From NCBI GenBank assembly GCA_028281525.1, contig JANQJR010000057.1, positions 1 to 64,000 on the forward strand: 64,000 nucleotides of DNA. Direction: 5' to 3'. A program made the position numbers and the translations under genes. Source of the stretch: Magnetovibrio sp. (GTDB lineage Bacteria; Pseudomonadota; Alphaproteobacteria; Rhodospirillales; Magnetovibrionaceae). Below, one piece after another: positions 8,810-17,929 of the stretch; position 1 is the stretch's first letter; each line of letters starts with the position of its first letter. The notes under the pieces were generated by a model that saw nothing but the letters and a program-made list of their open reading frames with translations, had not been told where the DNA came from and ran no database searches.

Positions 8810-9661
8810 ATGCGCGCCTTGATTCTGCCCGTCCTGCTGTTCGCCGCCTTGCCTGTATGGGCCGACGACACGCCGATCGGACCGGAGGGTGCGGCGGCGC
8901 TGCCCCTGTTCGATGCGCACATGCATTACTCGGAACCGGCCTGGGCGAATTACCCACCGGCCACCGTGATCGAACTGATGGACAAAAACGGCGTCGCCAT
9001 GGCGTTGGTGTCGTCCTCGCCCGACGAAGGCACGATCAAGCTGTGGGAACACGCGCCTGAGCGCTTCGTGCCGGAAGTCCGCCAATACCGGGGGCAATGG
9101 GGTCCCGGCAACTGGACCCGCGACCCGAATGCATTCGAATACATCCTGGACCGCCTGGACGCCTATCCGCATGAAGGCATCGGCGAATTCCACATCCACC
9201 GTCTCAACCGCCAGGACGAGCCATTGCTGCGCCAGATCGTCAAGGCCGCGAAGACGCGCGATCTTTACATTCACATCCATTCCGACAAAGGCCCGGTGGA
9301 GTTACTCTTCTGGCTGGAGCCCGCATCAAAGATCATCTGGGCGCACGCGGGCATGTCCGAACCTGCGGACGTGGTGGAAGAGATGATGGCGAAATACGAT
9401 ACGCTGTACGCCGACACGTCGTACCGGGAATACGACATTCTCAGCCGCGAAGGTGGCCTCAACCCCGATTGGAAGCGCGTTCTGCTGCGCTTTCCCGACC
9501 GCTTCATGATCGGGTCCGACACCTGGGCCAATGAGCAGTGGAACATTTACGACCGTCTGATTGCCGAAAACCGCCGCTGGCTCGCCCTGCTGCCCCGCGA
9601 CGTGGCGGAGAAGATCGCCTACAAAAACGCAGAGCACCTGTTCAAGCGCAAGATCAAGTAA
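8810..9661 (+). CDS. Exported amidohydrolase-family protein
   Basis: 283 residues with a clear Sec signal peptide (MRALILPVLLFAALPVWA, cleavage near residue 18), so periplasmic or secreted. The mature part has the metal-dependent TIM-barrel pattern of the amidohydrolase superfamily: FDAHMHYSE (HxH) near the N-terminus, HIHSDKG, HAGMS, and GSDTWANEQ near the end with the catalytic-type Asp. The substrate cannot be told from sequence. The start ATG 8810 has a strong GAGGAGG ribosome binding site. A short palindrome, CCTATATAGG (8774-8783), lies upstream near where a -10 would be. It converges with the TPR gene, with only 3 bases between stops. Confidence 0.85.
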   Translation: MRALILPVLLFAALPVWADDTPIGPEGAAALPLFDAHMHYSEPAWANYPPATVIELMDKNGVAMALVSSSPDEGTIKLWEHAPERFVPEVRQYRGQWGPGNWTRDPNAFEYILDRLDAYPHEGIGEFHIHRLNRQDEPLLRQIVKAAKTRDLYIHIHSDKGPVELLFWLEPASKIIWAHAGMSEPADVVEEMMAKYDTLYADTSYREYDILSREGGLNPDWKRVLLRFPDRFMIGSDTWANEQWNIYDRLIAENRRWLALLPRDVAEKIAYKNAEHLFKRKIK

Positions 9662-9664
9662 GCA

Positions 9665-11056
9665 TCATGCGCCGGGCAGCTGAAACGGCGGGCGGTCTTT
9701 CAATACCATCGGCGCCACCGGTTGACCGGTGATAGCGAGATAGCTCTCATCCCCGATGGCGGCGGCATACGCCAACCAGGTCCGCATCACGGCCACGTCT
9801 TTCAAGCTCAAGTTGGGGTGGTTGTGGCTGTCGAACGCCAATGGCGGAGAATAGACGTTCATGTGCCGGTCCACATGGTCTTCGTGCCGCCGCCACTCTT
9901 CGGGATAGGCCATCATACCCGCGCCGTCTTCGGTGATCTTGGCGTATTCGGGATAAGCGATGGGAAATTCAGAACAGCCGCGTTTCAGCGCCACTAAAGC
10001 GTCCGCAGAAACGCCCGCCTCCACCGCGTTTTTGACGGTTTGAAAGGTTACGTGCGGGTCGCTCCCGTTTTCGCAGTAGATCAGCCCCTTATAAAACCCG
10101 GGCATCCCCGGGCGGGTTTCAACGATGCATTTGCGCGTGCTGTCACCGGGCAATTCGACGCGGTCGAACACGAAAAACAACTTGAACAGATCGACCACCG
10201 TCGGAACTTCGATCTGCACCTTGAAACACGAAAAACAATATTCGGGGATGGCGTTGAAGGTCTTGAACACCTTCATGTGCCGTTGGCACCCGGGGTCGTC
10301 CGTCACGCCCCGCCACAGTTGCGTCGGCCGGATCTCCGGATGAAAGCTTTGCCCCTCCAAAACCTCTTTCGCATGCCGATAAAGCACGCCCACATCCTCG
10401 CCCGAAACCGGCCCACCCCTGTTCAGGCCAACCGCCACGCCCTGCAAAACCGATTGGGCTTGGGCCAATGGTCCGCGCGCATCCGGCGGCGGCATATAAC
10501 CGTTCAGAAGCTCAACCAGAGATTTGGTCAGCAAGGCATTGTCCGGGTGGCGCGCCAGGGCGGATTGCAAAACAGACGCCGCTTCGTCGAAACGCTTCAG
10601 GAGTTTCAGGACTTCCGCCAGATTGTTTTCGGCTTCCGGGTAATCGGCGCGAAGCTCCAACGCCTTTCGAAAATACTGGGCCGCATCTTCCAACTTCCCG
10701 GTCGCCAAAAGCGCATTGCCCAGATTGAAAACCGCATTGACGTAACCGGGCGACAAGCGCACCGCCGTGTGCAATACGGCTACGGCTTCGTCGAAGCGCT
10801 CGAGCCGGTAGAGTGCACCGCCTAGGTTGCTGAGGCACTTGAAATGCTTCGGCTCCCGCGTGAGCGCCTCGCGAAACAACGCGACCGCGTTCTCCAACCG
10901 GCCCTGTTGCATCTCCACCACCCCCAAAAGATGCCAGGGCTCCGCCAGTTCCGGCTGGTTTTGCGTGAAATCCCGATACACGGCGGCGGCCTCGTCCAAC
11001 GCCCCTTGGCGGTGGCGGGCGATGGCGTTTTCCAGGGCTGGCGCATGACTGTTCAT
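9665..11056 (-). CDS. Tetratricopeptide repeat protein with unrecognised C-terminal domain
   Basis: 463 residues. The first 190 or so contain about five TPR units of 34 residues, recognisable as AEPWHLLGVVEMQQGRLENA, FKCLSNLGGALYRLERFDEA, VNAVFNLGNALLATGKLEDA and PEAENNLAEVLKLLKRFDEA. TPRs usually bind partner proteins. The C-terminal 270 residues form a separate domain with a CFSCF motif, many aromatics and a late HNHPNLSLKDVAV segment that I cannot assign. No signal peptide is present. It is divergent from the ABC exporter, with only 35 bases between starts. Confidence 0.8.
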   Translation of the reverse strand: MNSHAPALENAIARHRQGALDEAAAVYRDFTQNQPELAEPWHLLGVVEMQQGRLENAVALFREALTREPKHFKCLSNLGGALYRLERFDEAVAVLHTAVRLSPGYVNAVFNLGNALLATGKLEDAAQYFRKALELRADYPEAENNLAEVLKLLKRFDEAASVLQSALARHPDNALLTKSLVELLNGYMPPPDARGPLAQAQSVLQGVAVGLNRGGPVSGEDVGVLYRHAKEVLEGQSFHPEIRPTQLWRGVTDDPGCQRHMKVFKTFNAIPEYCFSCFKVQIEVPTVVDLFKLFFVFDRVELPGDSTRKCIVETRPGMPGFYKGLIYCENGSDPHVTFQTVKNAVEAGVSADALVALKRGCSEFPIAYPEYAKITEDGAGMMAYPEEWRRHEDHVDRHMNVYSPPLAFDSHNHPNLSLKDVAVMRTWLAYAAAIGDESYLAITGQPVAPMVLKDRPPFQLPGA

Positions 11057-11091
11057 GGCTCATAGATATGTCACGGCAGGCGAATTGTTAA

Positions 11092-12984
11092 ATGCTTTTT
11101 CCCCGCTTGCCCCGCCCGATGTGCAGGGCCATATTCAAGCGAAACCTCAACCGGTGGAAAACGATCTTGGCGAACAATGCACGGGCCTTCGACCGGCCCA
11201 AGGGCAAAGACCTGAAATACCTGCGGCGCACGGTGGGCTTTTTGAAGCCCTACACCGGGCGCGTGGTGCTGGCTGCGGTGGCGCTGATCGTGACGGGATT
11301 GGCGGTTCTGGGCTTGGGGCAAGGGCTCAAGCAGCTCATCGACGGCGGTTTCGCGGACGGCAACGCCGAAGCTTTGGACAACGCCCTGTATCTGCTGTTG
11401 GCCTTGTCCGTGATCATGGCGGTGGGCACGTTCGCGCGTTTCTACCTGGTGTCCTGGCTGGGCGAACGGGTGGTGGCGGACCTGCGCAAAGCGGTGTTCG
11501 ACCGAGTGCTGAGCCTGCACACCGGGTTTTTCGAAATCACCAAGACCGGGGAAGTGCTGTCCCGCCTCACCACCGACACCACGTTGTTGCAGTCCGTGAT
11601 CGGCTCTTCGGCCTCCGTCGCGCTGAGAAATCTTTTGAATCTGGTCGGCGGCATCATCATGCTGTTCGTCACCAACCCGCAACTCACCGCCATGGTTCTG
11701 TTGGTGGTGCCGGTGGTGGTGGTGCCGATTTTGATTTTCGGGCGGCGCGTGCGCAGACTGTCGCGCGCCAGCCAGGACCGCGTCGCCGATGTCGGCGCAT
11801 TCGCTGAAGAATCCATCAACGCCATGTCCACGGTCCAGGCCTTCACCCACGAATCCGAGGACCGCAAACGCTTCGGTGAAGAAGTCGCCAATGCTTTCGA
11901 TACGGCCATCGCCCGCATCCGTACGCGGGGCGCGTTGATGGCGGTGGTGATCTTGCTGGTGTTCGGCGCCATCGGCATCGTGTTGTGGGTCGGTGGACGC
12001 CAAATGCTGGCGGGCGAAATCAGCGGCGGTGAATTGGCGGCGTTCCTGTACTACGCGGCCCTGGTGGCGGTTTCCGTCGGCGTGATGAGCGAAGTCTACG
12101 GCGAACTATTGCGCGCCGCCGGCGCGACGGAACGCCTGATCGAACTTTTGGAAGCCGAAAGCGACATCCGCGCGCCCGCGAACCCGGTGCCCCTGCCTGC
12201 ACCACAAGGACGGGTCAGCTTCGAAGACGTCACCTTCCATTACCCATCGCGCCCCGACACGGCGGCGTTGGATGGTTTGACGCTCGATGTCGAACCGGGC
12301 GAGACCGTGGCTCTGGTGGGACCGTCAGGCGCAGGCAAGTCCACCGTATTCCAGATGCTGTTACGCTTTTACGACCCTTCGATCGGCCAAGTGAAACTCG
12401 ACGGTGTGAACGTCAAGGACGCCGATCCGGAAGCCGTGCGCGCGCGCTTCGCCCTGGTACCCCAGGACGCGGTGCTGTTCGGCGCATCGGGCATGGAAAA
12501 CATCCGCTATGGCCGCCCCGGCGCCACGGACCAGGAAGTCCGCGATGCCGCGGATGCCGCCGCCGCATCGGACTTCCTGGATGCCTTGCCGGAAGGTTTC
12601 GCGACATTCTTGGGCGAAAAGGGCGTGCGCCTGTCCGGCGGACAGCGCCAGCGCATATCTCTCGCCCGCGCCCTGTTGCGTGATCCGTCTGTGTTGCTGT
12701 TGGACGAAGCCACCAGCGCGCTGGACGCGGAAAGCGAACGGTTGGTGCAGCAAGCCCTGGAAAAGCTCAAACAGGGCCGCACCACTTTGGTGATCGCGCA
12801 CCGTCTCGCCACCGTGGTGAACGCGGACCGCATTGCGGTGATGGAGCACGGTCGCATCGTCGCCACCGGTACGCACGAACAGTTGCTGACCACCAGCCCA
12901 CTGTACGCGCACTTAGCGGCGTTGCAATTCGACGTGGACGCAACACCAAAGTCCATGGATGGGGACCAGAGCCATGTCGCCTGA
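11092..12984 (+). CDS. ABC exporter, fused permease and ATPase (MsbA-like)
   Basis: A 630-residue half-transporter of the MsbA/lipid A exporter-like family that would act as a homodimer in the inner membrane. Residues 50-330 carry six predicted transmembrane helices (for example VVLAAVALIVTGLAVLGLG and MAVVILLVFGAIGIVLWVG). Residues 370-615 are the ATPase: Walker A GPSGAGKST, Q-loop LVPQDAVLFG, signature LSGGQRQR, Walker B VLLLDEAT, H-loop IAHRLATV. The substrate is unknown; lipids or drugs are typical. Start ATG 11092 has a modest AGGCG site, and an internal ATG at 11119 is possible. Its end overlaps the methyltransferase start by 11 bases, implying translational coupling. Confidence 0.93.
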   Translation: MLFPRLPRPMCRAIFKRNLNRWKTILANNARAFDRPKGKDLKYLRRTVGFLKPYTGRVVLAAVALIVTGLAVLGLGQGLKQLIDGGFADGNAEALDNALYLLLALSVIMAVGTFARFYLVSWLGERVVADLRKAVFDRVLSLHTGFFEITKTGEVLSRLTTDTTLLQSVIGSSASVALRNLLNLVGGIIMLFVTNPQLTAMVLLVVPVVVVPILIFGRRVRRLSRASQDRVADVGAFAEESINAMSTVQAFTHESEDRKRFGEEVANAFDTAIARIRTRGALMAVVILLVFGAIGIVLWVGGRQMLAGEISGGELAAFLYYAALVAVSVGVMSEVYGELLRAAGATERLIELLEAESDIRAPANPVPLPAPQGRVSFEDVTFHYPSRPDTAALDGLTLDVEPGETVALVGPSGAGKSTVFQMLLRFYDPSIGQVKLDGVNVKDADPEAVRARFALVPQDAVLFGASGMENIRYGRPGATDQEVRDAADAAAASDFLDALPEGFATFLGEKGVRLSGGQRQRISLARALLRDPSVLLLDEATSALDAESERLVQQALEKLKQGRTTLVIAHRLATVVNADRIAVMEHGRIVATGTHEQLLTTSPLYAHLAALQFDVDATPKSMDGDQSHVA

Positions 12985-13618
12985 TTTGAACGAAATCGAA
13001 GACCGCACCCTGGCGCATTACGACCGTTCCGCCGAAGGCTTTCGGGAAGGCACATGGGACCACGACGTGACGCAGAACTATCAAGCGCTCCTGGACGCCA
13101 TCGCCGAACACCCCGGGGCCGAACCGCCTTACACCATCTTGGACATCGGCTGCGGGCCGGGGCGCGATCTGGCGTACTTCAAATCCCTTGGTCACATCGC
13201 CGTGGGTCTGGACGGATCGCGCGAATTCGTTCAGATGGCGAAGGCGGAGACCGGCTGCGAAGTCTTGAACCAGCACTTCCTGTCCATGGCGCTGGACGAT
13301 GAGCGCTTCGACGGTGTGTTCGCCAACGCCACCTTGTTTCATGTACCCAGCCGCGAACTGCCTCGCGTGCTCAGAGAACTGCACGCCGCCCTCAAACCCG
13401 GCGGCATTTTGTTTTCGTCCAACCCCCGCGTGATGGACCCAAACGGTGTAATGGAGGAAGGCTTCTCAGGTGAACGGTTCTGTTGTTACCACACGCTGGA
13501 AAGCTGGCGGCACTATTGCACGGACGCGGGCTTTGAAGAGCTTCACCACTACTACCGCCCCGACGGCAAACCCTTGAGCCAGCAACCCTGGCTGGCGAGC
13601 GTTTGGCGCAAGCCATAA
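12974..13618 (+). CDS. Class I SAM-dependent methyltransferase
   Basis: 214 residues from the ATG at 12974, overlapping the ABC exporter stop. The upstream in-frame ATG at 12959 is less likely. The Rossmann-type SAM-binding motif I is ILDIGCGPGRD near residue 50, with the acidic end of strand 2 in VGLDGSREF. Motif IV is FDGVFANATLFHVP and post-motif LKPGGILF. This is the Methyltransf_11/25 type acting on small molecules. The substrate is unknown. Coupling to the exporter suggests the two may act on the same compound, but that is only inferred from the overlap. Confidence 0.88.
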   Translation: MSPDLNEIEDRTLAHYDRSAEGFREGTWDHDVTQNYQALLDAIAEHPGAEPPYTILDIGCGPGRDLAYFKSLGHIAVGLDGSREFVQMAKAETGCEVLNQHFLSMALDDERFDGVFANATLFHVPSRELPRVLRELHAALKPGGILFSSNPRVMDPNGVMEEGFSGERFCCYHTLESWRHYCTDAGFEELHHYYRPDGKPLSQQPWLASVWRKP

Positions 13619-13682
13619 ACGCCCCCACAAAAAAACCTTAACACCGAGACGTTATCGTGTTTCGGCGCCAAAGGAGATCCGC

Positions 13683-14717
13683 ATGCGCCACCGCATTTTG
13701 ACGTCCCTGTTAGTCGGAACGCTTCTGGCCTTACTTGGGCATAACCCGAGCCATGCAGCGATGCCGATGCAATCCCCAATCGACACGATCGTGTTCGGCT
13801 CCTGCATCCGTGGTGACGAAGATCAGACATTCTGGAAAACCCTGTCGGACGAAGATCCCGACCTGGCGCTGTTTCTGGGCGACAACGTCTATGGCGACGA
13901 CGAAGACCCAGACCTTCCGGTGCTGCGTGCGGCCTACCGGGCACTCGAAAACCAAAAAGGATTTCAGCAGCTCAGGGCCCAAACGACCATGCTGGCGACT
14001 TGGGACGATCACGACTATGGCCGCAACGACGGCGGTGCGGATTATCCTTTGAAACGCGCCTCCGAACACTTGTTCGAAACGTTTTGGAACTACGGCCCCG
14101 ACAGCGACGTCGCGAGCCGGGACGGCATCTATCACGTCCGCCATTTCGGCCCCGTGGGCCAGCGCGTTCAGGTCATCTTGCTCGACACGCGGTTCTTTCG
14201 CTCCGCCCTCACGCGCAAAGAATGGAACGATCCGATACTCGGCAGATACCAGCCCAACCCCGACCCGTCGGCAACCCTGCTGGGGCCCGATCAATGGGCG
14301 TGGCTGGAAAAGACGCTCAGTGAACCGGCGGACCTGCGGATCTTGGCCTCTTCGATCCAGGTCATTGCGGAGGGACACGCCTGGGAGCGGTGGGGCAACC
14401 TGCCCTTAGAGCGCCAACGTCTCTACGATGCGCTGTCCAAAGCGTCTGGGGCGACGGTCGTCCTGTCCGGCGACCGGCACCGGGGCGCGATTTACAAAAA
14501 GGACATCGGCGCGAACGCACCGTTGATCGAAATGACATCCAGTTCGCTGAACGCCAGCCTGCCCTGGGGTGAACCCGGCCCTTTCCGGCTGGGCGATATG
14601 GTCGGGATCAACAACTACGGCACGGTCCGCATCGATTGGCAGGCCAGGACGGTGCTGCTGTCGCTGCACGCAACATCCGACGGCGAAACGCTTCGCAGCA
14701 TCGCAGTCGATTTCTGA
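13683..14717 (+). CDS. PhoD-like phosphatase, exported
   Basis: 344 residues with an N-terminal signal peptide (HRILTSLLVGTLLALLG, cleavage near SHA) and an excellent AAGGAGAT ribosome binding site before ATG 13683. The metallophosphatase motifs of the PhoD/alkaline phosphatase D family are visible: FGSCIRGDED, LFLGDNVYGDD, TWDDHDYGRND, and SGDRHRGAIY late in the sequence. It probably hydrolyses phosphate esters or diesters in the periplasm with a calcium/iron-type centre. It converges with the TetR gene. No Pho-box was looked for beyond visual inspection and none was obvious. Confidence 0.88.
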   Translation: MRHRILTSLLVGTLLALLGHNPSHAAMPMQSPIDTIVFGSCIRGDEDQTFWKTLSDEDPDLALFLGDNVYGDDEDPDLPVLRAAYRALENQKGFQQLRAQTTMLATWDDHDYGRNDGGADYPLKRASEHLFETFWNYGPDSDVASRDGIYHVRHFGPVGQRVQVILLDTRFFRSALTRKEWNDPILGRYQPNPDPSATLLGPDQWAWLEKTLSEPADLRILASSIQVIAEGHAWERWGNLPLERQRLYDALSKASGATVVLSGDRHRGAIYKKDIGANAPLIEMTSSSLNASLPWGEPGPFRLGDMVGINNYGTVRIDWQARTVLLSLHATSDGETLRSIAVDF

Positions 14718-14748
14718 CATCCTGGTTGGTGCGCGTGTGGCGGAAGGC

Positions 14749-15333
14749 TTAATCCACCAGTGCCCGTTTGAGCAGCAGTTTTAAACGTTTGATGTAATTC
14801 GCCTGGGACCAGCCTTCTTCGACGGTCAGTTGTTCCCACGTCTGGATGGACAATTGGGTGAGCAGCATCTCCGTCGCCGCATCGCGGGTCCAACCCTGGG
14901 CAAGTCTCTTTTCGGCTTTAAGCGTATCGATGACGTCGCGACATGCCGCGCGCAAACAGTCGATGCAGCCGCGCCATGCGGCGGCGTGCGCTTCATCTGT
15001 GTCGCGGGTTACCATGACCGCCTTGGCGATGCCGTAGATTTCCGGGATGTAGCCACCCCAGACCTCGATGATCTTTTCCAGCAATTCAACACTGTCTCGC
15101 GCCTTGTCCAAGGCCTTGAAACGTTCATCCAAACCTTTGACGTCATCCACGTATTTGATCGTGGCGAGCATCAGATCCGTGCGGTTCGCAAAGTGCAGAT
15201 ACACCGCCTGGCGGGAAATGCCGGTGGCCCTGGCGATGTCGCTCATACGCACGCCCTGGCCCCGGTTTTGTTCCATCAGCCTCCAGGTGGCGTCGAGAAT
15301 TTTTGTGCGGGTGTTCGAATCATCACTTGACAT
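14749..15333 (-). CDS. TetR/AcrR-family transcriptional regulator
   Basis: 194 residues. The N-terminal 60 residues form the TetR helix-turn-helix: TRTKILDATWRLMEQNRGQGVRMSDIA, then ATGISRQAVYLHFANRTDL. The remaining 130 residues are the helical ligand and dimerisation domain, with two Cys residues (GCIDCLRAACRD). It is divergent from the DUF1330/NAD(P)-binding pair. The space between holds three copies of a TTGACA-n3-TGTCAA-like operator, one overlapping its own start codon. This suggests autorepression and control of the divergent pair. The ligand is unknown. Confidence 0.93.
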   Translation of the reverse strand: MSSDDSNTRTKILDATWRLMEQNRGQGVRMSDIARATGISRQAVYLHFANRTDLMLATIKYVDDVKGLDERFKALDKARDSVELLEKIIEVWGGYIPEIYGIAKAVMVTRDTDEAHAAAWRGCIDCLRAACRDVIDTLKAEKRLAQGWTRDAATEMLLTQLSIQTWEQLTVEEGWSQANYIKRLKLLLKRALVD

Positions 15334-15384
15334 GGTGTCAATTTATGACCATCTTGACGCCATGTCAACTTGACACAGTGTAAA
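15327..15384. promoter_or_regulatory. Three operator-like inverted repeats of the TetR regulator
   Basis: Three 15-base sites: TTGACATGGTGTCAA (15327-15341, 6-base arms perfect, covering the tetR ATG), TTGACGCCATGTCAA (15354-15368, one mismatch) and TTGACACAGTGTAAA (15370-15384, one mismatch). They fill the 72-base space between tetR and the divergent DUF1330 gene, the classic place for a TetR-family operator. Confidence 0.75.
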
Positions 15385-15405
15385 CTTAATCAAAAGGGGT
15401 GCATC

Positions 15406-15720
15406 ATGCCCGCCTATATGATCGCCACCTACGATATCGAAGATCAAGATGCCCTTGAGCGTTACGCCCAGGCCGCGGATTCACTCCTGCAGCGCCACGG
15501 CGGCCGCCTGCTTGCCGCCGATGTCGAAGCGAAGCGATTGGAAGGCCAAGGCGGCCACGTTGGCGTGGTCATCGCATTTCCCACCCAGGCTCAGGCCATC
15601 GGCTTCTACAACGATCCGGACTATGCCGCCCTGAAAGGCATACGCATCGCCGCGACCACCAACACCAACATCGTTTTGGCGGGACCGCTCCCCCAAACCT
15701 CCGAACAAGGAACACCGTGA
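15406..15720 (+). CDS. DUF1330-family protein
   Basis: 104 residues from ATG 15406 (MPAYMIATYDIEDQDALERY) with an AGGGG ribosome binding site. The ORF-track start at 15370 lies inside the operator region. Length and pattern fit the DUF1330 family, a dimeric alpha-beta barrel fold of unknown chemistry (FPTQAQAIGFYNDPDY is the typical central stretch). It is cytoplasmic. It is followed with a one-base overlap by an NAD(P)-binding protein, and both appear to be under the divergent TetR regulator. A role in handling a small toxic or redox-active compound is plausible from that context only. Confidence 0.85.
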   Translation: MPAYMIATYDIEDQDALERYAQAADSLLQRHGGRLLAADVEAKRLEGQGGHVGVVIAFPTQAQAIGFYNDPDYAALKGIRIAATTNTNIVLAGPLPQTSEQGTP

Positions 15721-16346
15721 TGAAAATCGTCGTTTTCGGCGCGACCGGCGGCACCGGCCGCTTGATTGTGGAACAGGCCCTCGCCCTGGGTCACGCCGTC
15801 ACCGCGTTCGTGCGCGACCCTGCCCGCATGAACGTCGCACATCCAAACCTTCGCCTCGTTCAGGGGGATATCCTCGACCCCGCCGCCGTGATCCAAGCCC
15901 TGCAGGGTCAAGACGCGGTGCTGTGCGCACTGGGCATGCCGCTGATGAACAAAGACGGCCTGCGCGCAGCAGGCACCCGGAACATCATCGATGCGATGCA
16001 GACCTGCGATGTGAGGCGGCTTATCTGCCTGTCATCATTCGGCGTGGGCGACAGTTACGCCTTGCTGCCGATTTCGTACCGTTTTCTCGTTGCGCCGTTG
16101 GTGTTGCGCCACGTCCTCGCAGATCACGCACGCCAAGAAACATATATCCGGGACAGCGACTTGGACTGGACCATTGTACGGCCCGTCAACCTCACGGACG
16201 GTCCCGCTGCAGGCGTGTATCTGCAGGGCACCCAGCGACCCAACAGACGGTTGAAAATGAAGGTGTCCCGCGCGGATGTGGCGGCATACATGCTGGAACA
16301 ATTAGACGGCGGGTACCTACATCAGACGCCATACCTCTCGTACTGA
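15720..16346 (+). CDS. NAD(P)-binding protein, atypical SDR/NmrA-like
   Basis: 208 residues from ATG 15720, overlapping the previous stop by one base. GTG 15717 is the alternative. The dinucleotide-binding motif is VVFGATGGTGRLIVEQAL at the N-terminus. Then come VQGDILDP, the LSSFGVGDSY strand, and the C-terminal WTIVRPVNLTDG typical of NAD(P)H-binding atypical short-chain dehydrogenases. Such proteins act as reductases or epimerases on quinones, flavins or sugars, or as redox sensors. The substrate is unknown. It is co-transcribed with the DUF1330 gene behind the TetR operators. Confidence 0.87.
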   Translation: MKIVVFGATGGTGRLIVEQALALGHAVTAFVRDPARMNVAHPNLRLVQGDILDPAAVIQALQGQDAVLCALGMPLMNKDGLRAAGTRNIIDAMQTCDVRRLICLSSFGVGDSYALLPISYRFLVAPLVLRHVLADHARQETYIRDSDLDWTIVRPVNLTDGPAAGVYLQGTQRPNRRLKMKVSRADVAAYMLEQLDGGYLHQTPYLSY

Positions 16347-16378
16347 CGGATCATACCAGCGGGTCGTACTGGCGGGGA

Positions 16379-17875
16379 TCAATCCACCCGGCCCTTAAGC
16401 CCCAGCGCCCGGCCAAGGGTTTTGATGCGGCGTGTGACGGCTTCGGAGACCAGCGCGTCCTTGTCTTCGTCCGCCACGCACAGCAAAAGCTTCTCCTTGT
16501 TCACCACCAACTGGGTTTTGGTCAACACGCCGGGCGCGCTGCCGGAAATGGTGTGGGCCAAGCGCAACGCCAGTCCCGTGACCTTGATCCACGACAATTG
16601 GCCCACGTCCAGCAGTCCCATGATCGGGCGGGTCACCGGATCACCCAAATCGCCGTTCTGGCGCACGTAGACGGTGGACGCCAGCAACGCGCGTTCCGCA
16701 TGGGTCAAGCCCGCGAACGGCACGCGCAGAACGCGGATAAAGGAATGTTCCGCACGGTAATCGGGATGTTCGTTCCATCCAATGTCGCTCAGCAGACACG
16801 CGGCGTAGCGCAAACGGTGTTCTTCGGCGCTTTCGTCCGGATACAGCGGCACCATCCATTCCAACATTTCGCGCCCCTTGACGGAAAAGCGCCCGGTGCG
16901 TTCCGACATGGTCTTGCACGCACTCAACAACGGGTCTTGATGGCGCAGCTCATCCGGCAGGCTTTCAAGCAGCACCCCTTCGCGCATGCCGAAACCGCTG
17001 AACTGCAACCTCGACGCCCTAGACACGGTGAGCATGCCTTCCAGCGCCGCCGCCGCGAACGGCAAGGTGTCGATGCGTTTTTTCGGAACGCCGGGAATGA
17101 GGTCCAGGGAATGGCGCCCCGCCCCACTGATCAGATGGAGGATTTTCAGCGCGTCTTCGGCGTCGATGGTGAAGTTGTCCACCACGTGCAACGGGTGGCT
17201 GGTCTGGTCGATCAGGATGCGCGCCAGCGCCCGCCACGACCCGCCCGCGGCGTAAAGCGTCTTGCCCTTCACGCCTTTGAGCCATTTGAGCTTGCCCATG
17301 GCCTTGGCGACCATATCCCGTGCGGTTTCCGGATTACCCTCGGCGGCTTCGGACAACAGAATGTGGCCGAAGGGAAACGTCGCGGAGTGCGTAAATGTGC
17401 CATTATCGAGCCCCACCAAGTCGAGCGAGCCGCCGCCCAGATCGCCGATCACCCCGTCGGCGTGGGGCACGCCCATGAGCAGGCCGAGGGCTGCGTATTT
17501 GGCTTCGTCCTCGCCGCTGAGCACCAAAATGTCCGCGTCGATTTCATTTTTGATTTGACCGACGAAGTCGGGGCCGTCCTTGGCGTCGCGCACGGCCGCC
17601 GTGGCGACCAGTTCCAAGGTCTCCACCCCCATGGCGCTCGCAAGACCCGCGAAGCGCTTCACACTTTTGAGCGCGCATTCCACACCCTGCGGATTGAGCT
17701 TGCCCGTCGCGCCCAGGCCCCGGCCCAGCGCACACTGGGCCTTTTCGTTGTACATGGGAATCGGCAAGCGGGTGGGCGCATCGTAGACCACCAGACGCAC
17801 CGAGTTGGAGCCGATGTCGACGACGGCGACGCGGCCATGCGCGCCGCTGGTGATAGCGGAAATAATCTTATTCAT
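16379..17875 (-). CDS. ppx: Exopolyphosphatase / Ppx-GppA family
   Basis: 498 residues. The N-terminal half is the actin/Hsp70-like phosphatase fold: VAVVDIGSNSVRLVVYD (phosphate 1 loop), ATAAVRDAKDG, VLSGEDEAKYAALG, and the Gly-rich IGDLGGGSLDLVGL (phosphate 2). The C-terminal half resembles the HD-like and accessory domains of long Ppx proteins. It removes terminal phosphate from polyphosphate or hydrolyses pppGpp; these cannot be separated by sequence. It lies 54 bases downstream of ppk1 on the same strand, so synthesis and breakdown of polyphosphate are encoded together. Confidence 0.93.
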   Translation of the reverse strand: MNKIISAITSGAHGRVAVVDIGSNSVRLVVYDAPTRLPIPMYNEKAQCALGRGLGATGKLNPQGVECALKSVKRFAGLASAMGVETLELVATAAVRDAKDGPDFVGQIKNEIDADILVLSGEDEAKYAALGLLMGVPHADGVIGDLGGGSLDLVGLDNGTFTHSATFPFGHILLSEAAEGNPETARDMVAKAMGKLKWLKGVKGKTLYAAGGSWRALARILIDQTSHPLHVVDNFTIDAEDALKILHLISGAGRHSLDLIPGVPKKRIDTLPFAAAALEGMLTVSRASRLQFSGFGMREGVLLESLPDELRHQDPLLSACKTMSERTGRFSVKGREMLEWMVPLYPDESAEEHRLRYAACLLSDIGWNEHPDYRAEHSFIRVLRVPFAGLTHAERALLASTVYVRQNGDLGDPVTRPIMGLLDVGQLSWIKVTGLALRLAHTISGSAPGVLTKTQLVVNKEKLLLCVADEDKDALVSEAVTRRIKTLGRALGLKGRVD

Positions 17876-17929
17876 AGGCTCCCCAACTCAACCGCCCAAC
17901 TCAACCGCCACGTTCGTGCGGCTGCCTTC

